DNA from: Orbaceae bacterium BiB
GTDB taxonomy: Bacteria > Pseudomonadota > Gammaproteobacteria > Enterobacterales > Orbaceae
DNA length: 64,000 nt
Assembly: GCA_036251205.1 (NCBI GenBank)
Contig: CP133958.1
Coordinates: forward strand, 2,593,210 to 2,657,209
Reading direction: 5' to 3'
Shown piece by piece: positions 30,129 to 43,865 of this stretch (positions within the stretch are counted from its first letter, which is position 1; each line of letters starts with the position of its first letter). The notes beneath the pieces are model-generated. The model had not been told where the DNA came from and ran no database searches. It saw nothing but the letters and a program-made list of their open reading frames with translations. The translations under genes were made by a program, and so were the position numbers.

Positions 30129-30325
30129 AATGGGACTCTTTCATTAATTAGAGATCTAGTTTACTGATTGTCAATCTAAATATCAATGTAGATTGAATCC
30201 TTAATTGAAGGAATCGGTATTACTTATCTTTAGCTAGATTTGCCTAAATTTTCGTTAAATTATTGCTGTAAACTATGATTGTAGTATAAAAATAGCTAGG
30301 ACAATAAGTATAAATAGGCTGCGTT

Positions 30326-30835
30326 TTATGATGAAGAAATTTGCTTTAAAACTTCACCACAACGCTTACAGCAATATTGGATCTGTTTATGTTGGATTTT
30401 ATTATGTCTTATTTTAGTTAATAGATGTTCTTGACACTGGCAATGATAATGATAGCGATTTTGTTGGGTAGGTTTGGGTAATGAAAAGGAGTGAGTTCGT
30501 TTCGCGTCAAGTCGAAAAACTTGAGTCATAACTGATTGCCACTCTTTACCATGCGGTTTTACACGTCCAAATTGTTTATAAGTAATGAGGTGTGCTAATT
30601 CATGAGGAATGACTTCATTAATAAAATCATCACTATTCTCTAAAAGCATATTAAGATTGATCTGAATTTGCCACTTATTTAATAATGCACAGCCAGCAAT
30701 GCTCCCTTTTTGACGATAGAAGATTTGTGGTTCATCAAACGTGCAATGAAAGAATTGATTTGCTATTAATAAGTGTGATCGTAAACAGCTCATCACTTTG
30801 TTATGTAATAAAATGGGGACTCTTGAATTATTCAT
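30326..30835 (-). CDS. sprT: SprT-family zinc metalloprotease-like protein
   Basis: The protein resembles E. coli SprT along its length: LLENSDDFINEVIPHELAHLITYKQFGRVKPHGKEWQ near 70-105 holds the HELAH zinc-protease motif. The C-terminal YHCQCQEHLLTKIRHNKI ... YCCKRCGEVL forms a zinc-ribbon. A GTG at 30853 also opens the frame but lies within the hairpin after metK. The ATG at 30833-30835 matches the SprT N-terminus (MNNSRVPI), giving 169 residues. SprT's cellular role in bacteria is not well defined. It lies downstream of metK, as in several gammaproteobacteria. Confidence 0.88.
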   Translation of the reverse strand: MNNSRVPILLHNKVMSCLRSHLLIANQFFHCTFDEPQIFYRQKGSIAGCALLNKWQIQINLNMLLENSDDFINEVIPHELAHLITYKQFGRVKPHGKEWQSVMTQVFRLDAKRTHSFSLPKPTQQNRYHYHCQCQEHLLTKIRHNKIQHKQIQYCCKRCGEVLKQISSS

Positions 30836-30844
30836 TATAGAAAG

Positions 30845-30873
30845 TTTCTTCACGGAAAGATTCCGTGAAGAAA
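30845..30873 (-). terminator. Hairpin between metK and sprT
   Basis: TTTCTTCACGGAA and TTCCGTGAAGAAA form a perfect 13-bp stem around a 3-nt loop, nine bases after the metK stop. The following sequence is CTTTCT, so the U-tract is weak. It could be a partial terminator or an RNA stabiliser. Confidence 0.65.
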
Positions 30874-30881
30874 GGTCTTAA

Positions 30882-32036
30882 TTATTTTAGATTGGCTGCA
30901 TCACGTAATAGTTCGGCTTTGTCCGTTTTTTCCCAAGGGAAAATATCTCGACCAAAATGACCATATGTCGCTGTTTGTTGATAGATCGGTTGAATTAGAT
31001 CTAACATTTGAATTAAGCCATAAGGACGCAGATCAAAATGTTGTTTGACTAATGCAATGATTTTATCATGTGAGACTTTTTCTGTACCAAAAGTATTAAC
31101 ATAAATCGAAGTAGGTTCTGCAACACCAATAGCATAAGATATTTGTAACTCACATTTATCAGCAAGTCCTGCCGCTACAATATTTTTTGCTACGTATCTT
31201 GCTGCATAAGCGGCTGAGCGATCCACTTTAGATGGATCTTTACCTGAAAATGCACCGCCACCATGATGAGCTGCACCACCATAAGTATCAACGATAATTT
31301 TTCTACCTGTTAAACCACAATCACCCATTGGTCCGCCGATAACAAATCTACCCGTTGGGTTGATAAAATATTTAGTACGAGATGTTAACCATTCTGCGGG
31401 TAATATTGGTTTTATAATCTCTTCCATGATGGCTTCTTGTAATGCTGAATGGCTAATATCTTCAGCATGTTGTGTGGATAACACAACGGCATCTACACCT
31501 TTAATTTTATTATCTTCATAAATAAGTGTAATTTGGCTTTTAGCATCTGGTCTTAACCAAGGAAGTGTTCCATTTTTTCTAACAGTAGCTTGTTTTTTCA
31601 TTAACTCATGAGCATAAGTAATAGCTGCTGGCATTAAATTAGGCATTTCATTAGTTGCATAACCAAACATAATACCTTGATCTCCTGCACCTTGTGCAAA
31701 AGGATCGCTTCTATCAACACCTTGGTTGATGTCCGATGATTGTTTACCAATTGCATTAAGTACCGCACATGAATTTGCATCGAATCCCATTTCTGAACTG
31801 GTATAACCAATATTTTTAATGGTTTGTCTAGTTAATTCTTCAATATCAACCCAAGCTGACGTGGTAATTTCACCACCAACTAATGCCATACCTGTTTTAA
31901 CATAAGTTTCACAAGCAACTCGTGCTTTAGGATCTTGTTTTAAAATTGCATCAAGGACTGCATCGGAGATTTGATCCGCTATTTTATCTGGGTGTCCTTC
32001 AGAAACAGATTCTGAAGTGAAGAGAAATTCTGACAT
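30882..32036 (-). CDS. metK: S-adenosylmethionine synthetase
   Basis: MetK makes S-adenosylmethionine from methionine and ATP. From the ATG at 32034-32036 the product has 384 residues, as in E. coli, starting [22 protein letters not shown] with the ATP-binding GHPDK motif. [23 protein letters not shown] is the other signature. The open frame extends 22 codons upstream, but AAGGT precedes the chosen ATG. A MetJ box at 32105-32112 lies upstream. Confidence 0.97.
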   Translation of the reverse strand: MSEFLFTSESVSEGHPDKIADQISDAVLDAILKQDPKARVACETYVKTGMALVGGEITTSAWVDIEELTRQTIKNIGYTSSEMGFDANSCAVLNAIGKQSSDINQGVDRSDPFAQGAGDQGIMFGYATNEMPNLMPAAITYAHELMKKQATVRKNGTLPWLRPDAKSQITLIYEDNKIKGVDAVVLSTQHAEDISHSALQEAIMEEIIKPILPAEWLTSRTKYFINPTGRFVIGGPMGDCGLTGRKIIVDTYGGAAHHGGGAFSGKDPSKVDRSAAYAARYVAKNIVAAGLADKCELQISYAIGVAEPTSIYVNTFGTEKVSHDKIIALVKQHFDLRPYGLIQMLDLIQPIYQQTATYGHFGRDIFPWEKTDKAELLRDAANLK

Positions 32037-32104
32037 AATTAATACCTTTATATTCAAATAAGCGTTAAACTGAGATTCATATCTATTTAGCAGTTTTACC
32101 ATCT

Positions 32105-32112
32105 AGACGTCT
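32105..32112 (-). promoter_or_regulatory. MetJ box upstream of metK
   Basis: AGACGTCT is a perfect methionine-repressor half-operator, about 70 bp before the metK start. The adjoining 8-mers match only weakly (3-5 of 8), whereas MetJ normally binds two or more tandem boxes. Control by MetJ is therefore likely but not certain. Confidence 0.55.
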
Positions 32113-32255
32113 ATTCTAATCAACAAATTGATAAAAATCTAGTTCAGCAAGCTCAATTATCGTGAAAATATTTTCTAGTCATCTTGCATAAAATTTAATT
32201 TACCCTAGCATATGGCATATCACTTTAAGATTATGTCACAGGTAATGAAGGGGTT

Positions 32256-33083
32256 ATGATAAATCGAGCACCTAATATATTAGTATTTGATTCTGGTATT
32301 GGTGGGATATCTGTTTATGACGAAATCCGTCAAAAAATACCAAATGCTAATTATATCTATTTATTTGATAATGAAGCTTTTCCTTATGGTGATAAATCAA
32401 TAGATTATTTGATTGGACGGGTAAAATCCGTTATTCATAAAGCAATCTCTCTATTTTCTATCGATATTATTGTTATTGCATGTAATACAGCTAGTACTAT
32501 CTGCTTACCTTCATTACGAGAGTCTTTGCAAATTCCAATTGTCGGTGTTGTACCTGCGATTAAACCAGCAACTAAAGTAACTAAGAATAAATGTATAGGT
32601 TTACTCGCCACTAAAGCAACAGTACAACGGGAATATACACGTAATTTAATTAATGAATTCGCTCAAGGCTATAATATAGAATTATTAGGTTTATCAGAGT
32701 TAGCGTTGATTGCTGAGCAAAAATTACAGGGTATTGCGGTTAATCAGCAACAGCTTACTTTATTAATGCAGCCATGGTTAACGTTGAATGTTATTCCTGA
32801 CACTATTGTGTTAGGTTGTACTCATTATCCTTTTATTAAACCTGAGTTAGCTAAAACTTTTCCTTTAGCTACTTTTATAGATTCTGGTTATGCTATCGCT
32901 ACACGAGTATATAATTTATTAGAACAGTGCAATTTTGAGCTGACTAATATTAGTCAGCCAGCAGAAAAAGCTGATCATTTAGTCTGTAGCACGCAATATA
33001 ATGAAAGTGTCGAGAAAATCATTCCAATTTTATCTAAATATAATTTCAATAAATATCAATCAATTAGTATTTTGTGTGATTAA
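32256..33083 (+). CDS. murI: Glutamate racemase
   Basis: MurI converts L- to D-glutamate for peptidoglycan. The 275 residues carry both catalytic cysteine motifs, IACNTAST near residue 75 and LGCTHYPF near 188, and the N-terminal VFDSGIGGISV. The ATG follows AAGGGG. murI directly upstream of an rrn operon is also the E. coli arrangement (murI-rrnB). Confidence 0.96.
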   Translation: MINRAPNILVFDSGIGGISVYDEIRQKIPNANYIYLFDNEAFPYGDKSIDYLIGRVKSVIHKAISLFSIDIIVIACNTASTICLPSLRESLQIPIVGVVPAIKPATKVTKNKCIGLLATKATVQREYTRNLINEFAQGYNIELLGLSELALIAEQKLQGIAVNQQQLTLLMQPWLTLNVIPDTIVLGCTHYPFIKPELAKTFPLATFIDSGYAIATRVYNLLEQCNFELTNISQPAEKADHLVCSTQYNESVEKIIPILSKYNFNKYQSISILCD

Positions 33084-33120
33084 AGGTTATTCAGTTGAGT
33101 TGAAAATTGCATTTTTTAGC

Positions 33121-33148
33121 TTGATCTAAACGAGAAGATGTCTATAAT
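33121..33148 (+). promoter_or_regulatory. rrn P1-type promoter
   Basis: TTGATC at 33121-33126, a 16-bp spacer and TATAAT at 33143-33148 make a promoter. A GC-rich discriminator (GCGC) follows and an A/T-rich stretch that could serve as UP element precedes it. The GC-rich discriminator is typical of rRNA promoters under stringent control. Confidence 0.7.
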
Positions 33149-33263
33149 GCGCATCCACTGACGTAACGCAAAGCCTTAAAGCAAGGCGGTTGGTTAAGTT
33201 GGAAAAGTTAGTGAATCGGTTGAAACGATTTTCAGAATTTGAAAAAAAGGATGAAAAAAGTTA

Positions 33264-33292
33264 TTGACAGATTAAAAAGGAAAGCGTAGTAT
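33264..33292 (+). promoter_or_regulatory. rrn P2-type promoter
   Basis: A consensus TTGACA at 33264-33269 is followed after 17 bp by TAGTAT at 33287-33292. It lies about 120 bp downstream of P1, as in enterobacterial rrn operons. Confidence 0.7.
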
Positions 33293-33305
33293 ACGCAACC
33301 CTTGA

Positions 33306-33340
33306 GACAGCAAAACGAAACGCTGTCAGCTCTTTAAAAA
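33306..33340 (+). promoter_or_regulatory. rrn leader antitermination site (boxB-like hairpin and boxA)
   Basis: GACAGC and GCTGTC form a hairpin (33306-33327), followed at once by GCTCTTTAAAAA at 33329-33340, which matches the rrn boxA bound by NusB/S10. This nut-like site would protect rRNA transcription from Rho. Confidence 0.75.
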
Positions 33341-33477
33341 TTAAGAACAGACAATCTGTGTGGGCACTGTTAGGACAAAGAAATTAAAGTCTACGGACTT
33401 AAAAAAATCAAGTCTTAATAAGTGACACTGAAGATTCATTTGAATATGTCAGAAACAGTTATTGAGCATCAAACTTT

Positions 33478-35015
<1,538 letters not shown>

Positions 35016-35073
35016 CGAAGTTCCTGACAGTGTTCACATAGATTGTTTGTTTGAAGTTGTAAAAGATCATTTA

Positions 35074-35149
35074 GTCCCCTTCGTCTAGAGGCCTAGGACA
35101 TCGCCCTTTCACGGCGGTAACAGGGGTTCGAATCCCCTAGGGGACGCCA
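35074..35149 (+). tRNA. gltT: tRNA-Glu (UUC)
   Basis: This 76-nt tRNA with anticodon TTC and encoded CCA lies in the 16S-23S spacer. It is almost identical to the E. coli tRNA-Glu found in rrnB-type operons. Confidence 0.97.
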
Positions 35150-35221
35150 TTTAAAGACGGATGATTGAATGCAACGAATAATATATTGATAAGTGTACTA
35201 ATTAGTGCATTGATTAATATA

Positions 35222-35233
35222 GCTCTTTAACAA
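35222..35233 (+). promoter_or_regulatory. boxA in the 16S-23S spacer
   Basis: GCTCTTTAACAA matches the enterobacterial spacer boxA and would reload the antitermination complex before the 23S gene. Confidence 0.75.
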
Positions 35234-35366
35234 AATGGAACAAGCTGAAAAGAAACGAGTTCTCGTTTTATGGAGGCGTTGATGTGAATGATTTCACGTT
35301 GATGTTGAAATAGAAAGAGAAAAAAACAAGCGAAATTGAAAAAGCCAAGACAACTGTAAGTTGTAA

Positions 35367-38268
<2,902 letters not shown>

Positions 38269-38350
38269 ACAACTTAGAGTTGTTTTGGATTTAAAATCGC
38301 GAGTTGAGAGAAAAAGCTTGTTCTAGTTGTTAGAAAGCGAGACAGAGTTA

Positions 38351-38469
38351 TGTCTGGCGGCGATGTTGCGGTGGACCCACCTGATCCATGCCGAACTCAG
38401 AAGTGAAACGCCGTGAAGCCGATGGTAGTGTGGGGTCCCCCCATGTGAGAGTAGGTCACCGCCAGACTA
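38351..38469 (+). rRNA. rrf: 5S ribosomal RNA, first copy
   Basis: This is a 119-nt 5S rRNA starting TGTCTGGCGG and ending CCGCCAGACTA, with helix I pairing between the ends. It follows 23S by about 80 bp and is followed by a terminator. It differs from the second copy at a few positions near the ends and in the loop near 38370. Confidence 0.96.
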
Positions 38470-38483
38470 TTAAATAAAACAGA

Positions 38484-38507
38484 AACCCGACTACGTTCGG
38501 GTTTTTT
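38484..38507 (+). terminator. rrn terminator 1
   Basis: AACCCGA and TCGGGTT form a stem followed by a T-run. It lies between the two 5S copies. Confidence 0.88.
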
Positions 38508-38655
38508 GTTGCCAAAAATTTAATATTAAGTTAGAAATACTAACTAATTTTAATTGTATATTTTAGTAACGTTATGATTAGATAACGTTAATTTAAAAAG
38601 TATTATCGCTTGTTATAGTTATTAATATAGTTATTAAAGAAGCGAGACAGAGTTA

Positions 38656-38774
38656 TGCCTGACGGCGATGTTGTGGTGGAACCACCTGATCCATGCCGAA
38701 CTCAGAAGTGAAACGCCGTGAAGCCGATGGTAGTGTGGGGTCCCCCCATGTGAGAGTAGGTCACCGTCAGACTA
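38656..38774 (+). rRNA. rrf: 5S ribosomal RNA, second copy
   Basis: This second 119-nt 5S gene starts TGCCTGACGG and ends CCGTCAGACTA. Helix I changes are compensated at both ends (GACGG/CCGTC here, GGCGG/CCGCC in copy 1), so it can fold properly. The bases just before it, AAGCGAGACAGAGTTATG, are the same as before copy 1, so the duplication unit included this leader. Confidence 0.95.
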
Positions 38775-38787
38775 TTTAATCAAGTAG

Positions 38788-38812
38788 AACCCGCTTAATG
38801 CGGGTTTTTTTG
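38788..38812 (+). terminator. rrn terminator 2
   Basis: AACCCGC and GCGGGTT pair around TTAAT, followed by seven T. It ends the operon after the second 5S. Confidence 0.88.
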
Positions 38813-39030
38813 TATATAAAATACAGGTTATAGATTATTGTAGTAGTCAATATACGTTTTTTCAGTGTTACAAATAATTTGATATTGATAGAGCTATCGT
38901 TAAACTAATATTATCGCTTTTGGTTATAGAAATAGAATAAGTTACTCATTGGATAGTCATTTTTTAGATGTGAAAAAGGATTGTATAGAAAAGCTAATGA
39001 TATGCCAGAGATTAGGTAATCCTCCCATTT

Positions 39031-39885
39031 TTAATGGAAGTTAGGCGTAGAATTTTGCTGTTGTATTAATTTAAGTTTTTGCATCGGTGTGATCCCACCA
39101 ATTCCCATATTAGGTCTTTCATGATTATATGTCCATAACCAATCCGTTGCTTTACCTTGTAATTCACTAATCTCGTTGTAAATATAATGACTTAGCCAAT
39201 CATAACGAACCGTGCGATTAAAACGTTCAATATAGGCATTTTGCTGAGGATTACCCGGCTGGATAAAGCATAATGTTATTTTGTGCTTTTTAGCCCAACT
39301 CGCTAAAAGATGGCTGATATATTCGGGCCCATTATCACAGCGAATCGATTTTGGTTTTCCTCGCCATTCAATAATTTGATTTAATGACCTAATGACACGC
39401 TCTGCTGGCAACGAAAAATCAACGTCAATCGTTAAGCCTTCTCGGTTAAAATCATCAATGACATTGAATAAGCGGCAACACCTACCATCGGCTAACTGGT
39501 CATGCATAAAATCCATTGACCAACATTCGTTAATGTTTTGAGGAACCGCTAAAGGCTCTGGCTTTTCTCTTTTTAAACGCTTATGAGGCTTGATACGTAA
39601 GTTAAGTGATAGTTCGCAGTAAATGCGATAAACTCGCTTATGATTCCATGTATAACCTTTTACATTGCGTAAATATAAAAAACACAAGCCAAATCCCCAA
39701 TTTCGTTGTTGCTCTGTTAATTCAATTAAATGAGCAGCAATGATTTGGTTTTCGCTTATTAATATCGGCTCATAACGATAGCAGGTTTCACTCACACAAA
39801 ATGTTCGACATGCTTGTGAAACAGCCATTCTATTTTGTTTGACGACCTCTTTCGCTAACATTTTTCGCTCAGAAGCCTTCACCAC
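39031..39885 (-). CDS. IS3-family transposase OrfB (DDE integrase domain)
   Basis: This 284-residue frame opens with a GTG directly after the slippery site. An HTH_21-like part ([22 protein letters not shown]) is followed by the integrase core: [35 protein letters not shown] and [15 protein letters not shown] supply the D, D and E positions. It overlaps orfA by 7 bp, so it is probably expressed as an OrfAB fusion. It is similar to, but distinct from, the OrfB at 11743-12522. Confidence 0.9.
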   Translation of the reverse strand: MVKASERKMLAKEVVKQNRMAVSQACRTFCVSETCYRYEPILISENQIIAAHLIELTEQQRNWGFGLCFLYLRNVKGYTWNHKRVYRIYCELSLNLRIKPHKRLKREKPEPLAVPQNINECWSMDFMHDQLADGRCCRLFNVIDDFNREGLTIDVDFSLPAERVIRSLNQIIEWRGKPKSIRCDNGPEYISHLLASWAKKHKITLCFIQPGNPQQNAYIERFNRTVRYDWLSHYIYNEISELQGKATDWLWTYNHERPNMGIGGITPMQKLKLIQQQNSTPNFH

Positions 39886-40145
39886 TTTTTTGTCATGGCT
39901 TCCTGTATGACTTCGGCTTTAAGCCTTTCTTCTGCATACATTTTTTTGAGTCGACGATTTTCATCTTCTAGTTCTTTCATTCTAGCCATTAGCGATGTAT
40001 CCATGCCACCGTATTTGGCTCGCCATTTATAGAATGTTGAATTTGCCATTCCATGCTCTGGGCATAACTCGGGTACGGGAATACCATTTTCGGCTTGTTT
40101 TAATATATTGAGTATTTGATTGTCTGTAAACGTTGTTTTTTTCAT
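39879..40145 (-). CDS. IS3-family transposase OrfA (helix-turn-helix)
   Basis: This is an 88-residue HTH_Tnp_1 protein: [39 protein letters not shown], then the heptad-like [15 protein letters not shown]. Its last codons ACA AAA AAG TGG TGA contain AAAAAAG at 39885-39891, the -1 frameshift signal into orfB. Confidence 0.9.
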   Translation of the reverse strand: MKKTTFTDNQILNILKQAENGIPVPELCPEHGMANSTFYKWRAKYGGMDTSLMARMKELEDENRRLKKMYAEERLKAEVIQEAMTKKW

Positions 40146-40311
40146 GTTTTTCTCCGAACATTATAGTAAGAGAAAATTCTACTTTTGACTTCTATTATTT
40201 TTAGGGGGGATTACCATTATATTAATGTATAAAATAAATTATCTCATTTACCAGAAAACTCTCTAAAATAGATCATTTAGGTAAACGAGATTCATCATTG
40301 ATGAGCGAGGA

Positions 40312-41283
40312 TTAGTGCTTACGTTCTACAGCTAATAGAGTCAGTCTTTGTAACGCATCTTTATAAGGAGAATCTGGCAGTATTTCAATCACTTTTGCTG
40401 CTTTCTCAGCTTCTTTTTGAGCGGCTTGGTAAGTAAACTCTAATGAACCACATTCACTCATTACGTTTAATACTTTCTTTAAAAGGTGTCGGCCATTACC
40501 GTCTTCAATCGCTTTTCTTATTATCGCCGCATCCTCGGCATTTTTTGTGTGATTCATTGCATGTAATAGAGGAAGAGTTGGTTTACCTTCATTTAAGTCA
40601 TCACCAAGGTTCTTACCTAATATTGCTGCATCTTCAGCGCTGTAATCAAGTAAGTCATCAATTAATTGAAAAGCCGTTCCTAAATAGCGACCGTAGTTTT
40701 GTAAGGCTAATTCCAACTCTTCGGACGTTTCACTGATCAATGCAGCACTATGAGACGTTGCTTCAAATAATCTAGCTGTTTTACGATAAATCACATCCAA
40801 ATATTGCTCTGTAGTGATATCCGGATCGTTACAATTAATTAATTGCTGTACTTCGCCTTCTGCTATCACATTCGTGGCTTCAGACATTACTTTAAGGACC
40901 GGTAATGAATTAATACTTACCATCATTTGAAATGAACGAGTATAAATATAATCGCCAACTAAAACACTTGCTGCATTACCATATAATGCATTAGCAGTTG
41001 AACGACCTCTTCTTAAATCGGATTCATCAACAACATCATCATGTAAGAGTGTTGCTGTATGAATAAACTCAACGAATGCTGCCGCCATAATATGCTTATC
41101 ACCTTTGTAGGATAAGGCTCTAGCAGCTAGAAGCATAATAATTGGTCGGATACGTTTACCACCACTACTGATAATATAATTACCCAATTGATTGATTAGA
41201 ACAACATCTGATGACAACTGATTTTGTATTGTATTATTAACTTTCTGTAGATCATCTTTAATTAGATTGATAATTTGTTGCAT
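40312..41283 (-). CDS. ispB: Octaprenyl diphosphate synthase
   Basis: This trans-polyprenyl synthase makes the side chain of ubiquinone and menaquinone. The 323 residues have the first aspartate-rich motif LLHDDVVDESD (Asp82, Asp83, Asp86) and the second FQLIDDLLDYS near 210, plus GGKRIRP near 41. An AAAGGT site precedes the ATG. In E. coli ispB lies next to rplU-rpmA; those genes are not here. Chain length (C40) is inferred from similarity. Confidence 0.94.
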   Translation of the reverse strand: MQQIINLIKDDLQKVNNTIQNQLSSDVVLINQLGNYIISSGGKRIRPIIMLLAARALSYKGDKHIMAAAFVEFIHTATLLHDDVVDESDLRRGRSTANALYGNAASVLVGDYIYTRSFQMMVSINSLPVLKVMSEATNVIAEGEVQQLINCNDPDITTEQYLDVIYRKTARLFEATSHSAALISETSEELELALQNYGRYLGTAFQLIDDLLDYSAEDAAILGKNLGDDLNEGKPTLPLLHAMNHTKNAEDAAIIRKAIEDGNGRHLLKKVLNVMSECGSLEFTYQAAQKEAEKAAKVIEILPDSPYKDALQRLTLLAVERKH

Positions 41284-41419
41284 TAAAATTTGACCTTTAA
41301 CTCGCTACTTTTATAGCAGATATCCAAATTACTATTATCCGTTAAAACACCACTTACAACAAGATGACTCTGACTATTTTATTAATAAAAAGATAAAATA
41401 TAAATTAAAAAATTGGAAA

Positions 41420-41434
41420 TGATAACTATTTTCA
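41420..41434 (+). promoter_or_regulatory. Fur box upstream of tonB
   Basis: TGATAACTATTTTCA matches the 7-1-7 Fur consensus TGATAAT-N-ATTATCA at 12 of 14 positions, about 45 bp before the tonB start. Iron repression is expected for tonB and is inferred here. Confidence 0.6.
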
Positions 41435-41479
41435 TTTAAAATACAGGGGTTGATAACTTAATTTTTTAAATATAAGCTG

Positions 41480-42274
41480 ATGATGGAAAAGCTCTGTAAA
41501 CCCAAAAAGAAGACTTCTAATTTTTATACACCTATTTCTGCTGTAGCGCATTTATGTGTGTTAGGCCTGTTATTAGGAGGGAGTTTTTTTTCTGAAAGAG
41601 CTATATTAGCCGCAGATGGTGATAACTCAATAAAAGCAGTTATGATTGACTTATCAATGATGGCCGCTCCCGAACAATCACTTGTCGAAGATTCACCTCA
41701 ACTAAACAGTCCGCAAGAACCCGAAGTTGAGGTTGATAATGAAGTAACTGAAATTGTCCAAGATAATAATACTAAGCCGGATGTTACCCCTGATATTATT
41801 GTAGAAAAAGAAGTTATTGAAAAGTTAGCTCCTGTGAAGGATGCTCAGTTGGTTGTCGCTGAAAAATTGCCAGAAAAAGAGCAAAAATCACCACCACCTG
41901 TAAAAAAATCTTCAGTTGCACAAGTTAAACAAGAAGTAAAAACAGATAAAATTGCAGAGACTGCAGTAGCTCCAACCATCTCTTCTAATACCCAGTTTGC
42001 AGCTACTCCAACTGCGATTAATCGCAAGTTCCCTGAGTATCCACGTAAAGCCCTTGATATGCGTATTGAAGGGCATGTCATTGTGTTATTTGATATCGGT
42101 ATCCATGGTAATGTTGAAAATATCCGTATTTTAGAGTCTAAGCCGAATAGTATTTTTAATCGTTCAGTTATTCAGGCAATGAAACAGTGGAAGTACCAAC
42201 CGATTAAAGCAAAAGATCTTACTGTTAAGATTGTGTTTAATCGAAATAAATCGATTAATATTGATAAAGCTTAA
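41480..42274 (+). CDS. tonB: TonB energy-transducing protein
   Basis: TonB spans the periplasm and drives outer-membrane uptake of siderophores, heme and cobalamin using the proton gradient. The 264 residues have one N-terminal membrane anchor (about 17-36). A long Pro/Glu/Lys/Val-rich periplasmic linker follows (about 60-170). The C-terminal TonB domain (about 180-258) has FPEYPRKALDMRIEGHVIV and AMKQWKYQP, with the YP motif. exbB and exbD are not adjacent. Two ATGs in a row open the frame and neither has a strong ribosome-binding site. A Fur box lies upstream. Confidence 0.88.
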   Translation: MMEKLCKPKKKTSNFYTPISAVAHLCVLGLLLGGSFFSERAILAADGDNSIKAVMIDLSMMAAPEQSLVEDSPQLNSPQEPEVEVDNEVTEIVQDNNTKPDVTPDIIVEKEVIEKLAPVKDAQLVVAEKLPEKEQKSPPPVKKSSVAQVKQEVKTDKIAETAVAPTISSNTQFAATPTAINRKFPEYPRKALDMRIEGHVIVLFDIGIHGNVENIRILESKPNSIFNRSVIQAMKQWKYQPIKAKDLTVKIVFNRNKSINIDKA

Positions 42275-42305
42275 AGCAATTAAGATCTTAGTCTTTGGAC
42301 TCATT

Positions 42306-42342
42306 ATTAACTTAATATATTCATTGTTTATATTAAGTTAAT
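42306..42342. terminator. AT-rich hairpin between tonB and pepP
   Basis: ATTAACTTAATATA and TATATTAAGTTAAT form a perfect 14-bp stem around a 9-nt loop between two converging genes. It has no clear T-tract, so bidirectional terminator function is tentative. Confidence 0.45.
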
Positions 42343-42363
42343 AGCAAGTTAATTAAATAGTGA

Positions 42364-43683
42364 TTAGCGATAGTTATGTAGTTGGCTCATCAGCATTTCA
42401 ATTTCAAGCGGTTCTTTAGGTACATCACTGGTTAATATCTCATTACCATCTTTAGTTATGAGAATATTATCTTCAATACGGATACCAATGCCTTTATATT
42501 GCTCCGGAACATCTGCATCTTTATTTATGTATAGACCAGGCTCAATTGTAAGTACCATACCGGGGGCTAAAATACGATCTCTACTAGGTGTTTTATAGTC
42601 ACCAACATCGTGAACATCGATTCCTAACCAGTGACCTAGTCCGTGCATATAAAACTTAGTATAGGTTTTTTCTGCAATTAATTGTTTAATATCACCTTGC
42701 ATTATTCCTAAGCGAACTAAGCCTTCAACCATAATAGTGATAACTTGATCATTCACCTCTTTTATCGAAATACCAGGTTTAAATAGCTCAATCGCTCGGT
42801 ATTGTGATTGGAGTACAATATCATAAATTTCTTTTTGGGCTTGACTAAATTTGCCATTAATAGGGAAGGTACGAGTAATATCTCCTGCATAGTATTGGAA
42901 CTCACAACCAGCATCTATCAGAACGAGATCGCCATCTTTGAGTAATTGATCATTATTTTCATAATGTAAAATGCACCCATTATTACCACCCCCTACAATA
43001 GTATTATAAGATGGATTTCTTGCTCCATGTTGTGCGAACTCGTGTAATATTTCTGCTTCTAGTTGATATTCATACATATCGGGTTTACAGGATTGCATGG
43101 CTCGAATATGACCTTTCGCCGTAATTTTACCAGCCTGACGCATGATTGATATTTCATATTCAGACTTAAATAGTCGCATTTCATGCAATATGGGTCGCCA
43201 GTCGATAATAGTGTCTGGAGCATTTAAACCTTGTCTTAAACCATTCCTTAGTGTAGACATTAGCTGATTAACGATTTTTTCTGCATATCGATATTGTTGG
43301 CTTGCATGGTATAAAGCTTGCTTCCCAGTAACAATGCTTGGCAAAATTTCACTAATCTGATCAAAAGGATAGGCTTGATCGACATGGAGAGTGGATAATG
43401 CAGCTTGTTGCCCTAATCGATACCCTGTCCACGTTTCGGCTAATGGATCCTTGGTACGATTAAATACGATTGTTTGATAGTCATGATTGGCTTCTTTTAC
43501 TAATACAAATACTGCTTCAGCTTCATTAAATCCAGTAAGGTACCAAAAGTCACTGTTTTGTCGATAAGGGTAATGTGTATCGTTGCTTCTAACGGCTTCC
43601 GGTGCAGCAAAAAAAATGGCGACGCTATTCTCAACCATTTTATTTAAAACATTACGCCGACGAGAAATAAGTTCATTGATCAT
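42364..43683 (-). CDS. pepP: Xaa-Pro aminopeptidase
   Basis: PepP removes N-terminal residues that precede proline. The 439 residues match the E. coli enzyme in length. An N-terminal AMP_N domain (about 1-135, with FWYLTGFNEAEAVFVLV) precedes a peptidase M24B pita-bread domain. Metal ligands lie in VLIDAGCEFQYYAGDITRTFP, MHGLGHWLGIDVHD, LTIEPGLYI and GIRIEDNIL. It lies after ygfB, the E. coli order. The ubiH and ubiI genes that follow in E. coli are absent. Confidence 0.95.
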   Translation of the reverse strand: MINELISRRRNVLNKMVENSVAIFFAAPEAVRSNDTHYPYRQNSDFWYLTGFNEAEAVFVLVKEANHDYQTIVFNRTKDPLAETWTGYRLGQQAALSTLHVDQAYPFDQISEILPSIVTGKQALYHASQQYRYAEKIVNQLMSTLRNGLRQGLNAPDTIIDWRPILHEMRLFKSEYEISIMRQAGKITAKGHIRAMQSCKPDMYEYQLEAEILHEFAQHGARNPSYNTIVGGGNNGCILHYENNDQLLKDGDLVLIDAGCEFQYYAGDITRTFPINGKFSQAQKEIYDIVLQSQYRAIELFKPGISIKEVNDQVITIMVEGLVRLGIMQGDIKQLIAEKTYTKFYMHGLGHWLGIDVHDVGDYKTPSRDRILAPGMVLTIEPGLYINKDADVPEQYKGIGIRIEDNILITKDGNEILTSDVPKEPLEIEMLMSQLHNYR

Positions 43684-43865
43684 GTTATAACCTATTTTTA
43701 ATTAATAATATTCATCTGTAATGAACGGTAAATGATTTTGTACAATATCGTTCTTTTTGAATTGGTAATATTTTGCTCTTAAGTGCTTTTAGATAAGTCG
43801 GATATAATTGGGATGACTTATCTTGTTTAAGCTGCATTTAAGACTTCAGATAGAAAAAGTATAGA

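Larger units (their letters stand above)
39015..40215 (-). mobile_element. Complete IS3-family (IS407-group) insertion sequence, 1201 bp
   Basis: Inverted ends GGTAATCC (left) and GGATTACC (right) enclose orfA and orfB. Further matches inside are AGAAGT/GGAAGT-like stretches and GTAGAATTTT. The flanks ATTA at 39011-39014 and ATTA at 40216-40219 form a 4-bp target duplication, the size made by the IS407 group. It lies between the rrn operon and ispB and looks recently inserted and intact. Confidence 0.88.

Noticed and set aside
30836-30853. GTG start for sprT at 30853
   Set aside because: It lies inside the metK-sprT hairpin and adds residues absent from SprT; the ATG at 30835 fits the family.
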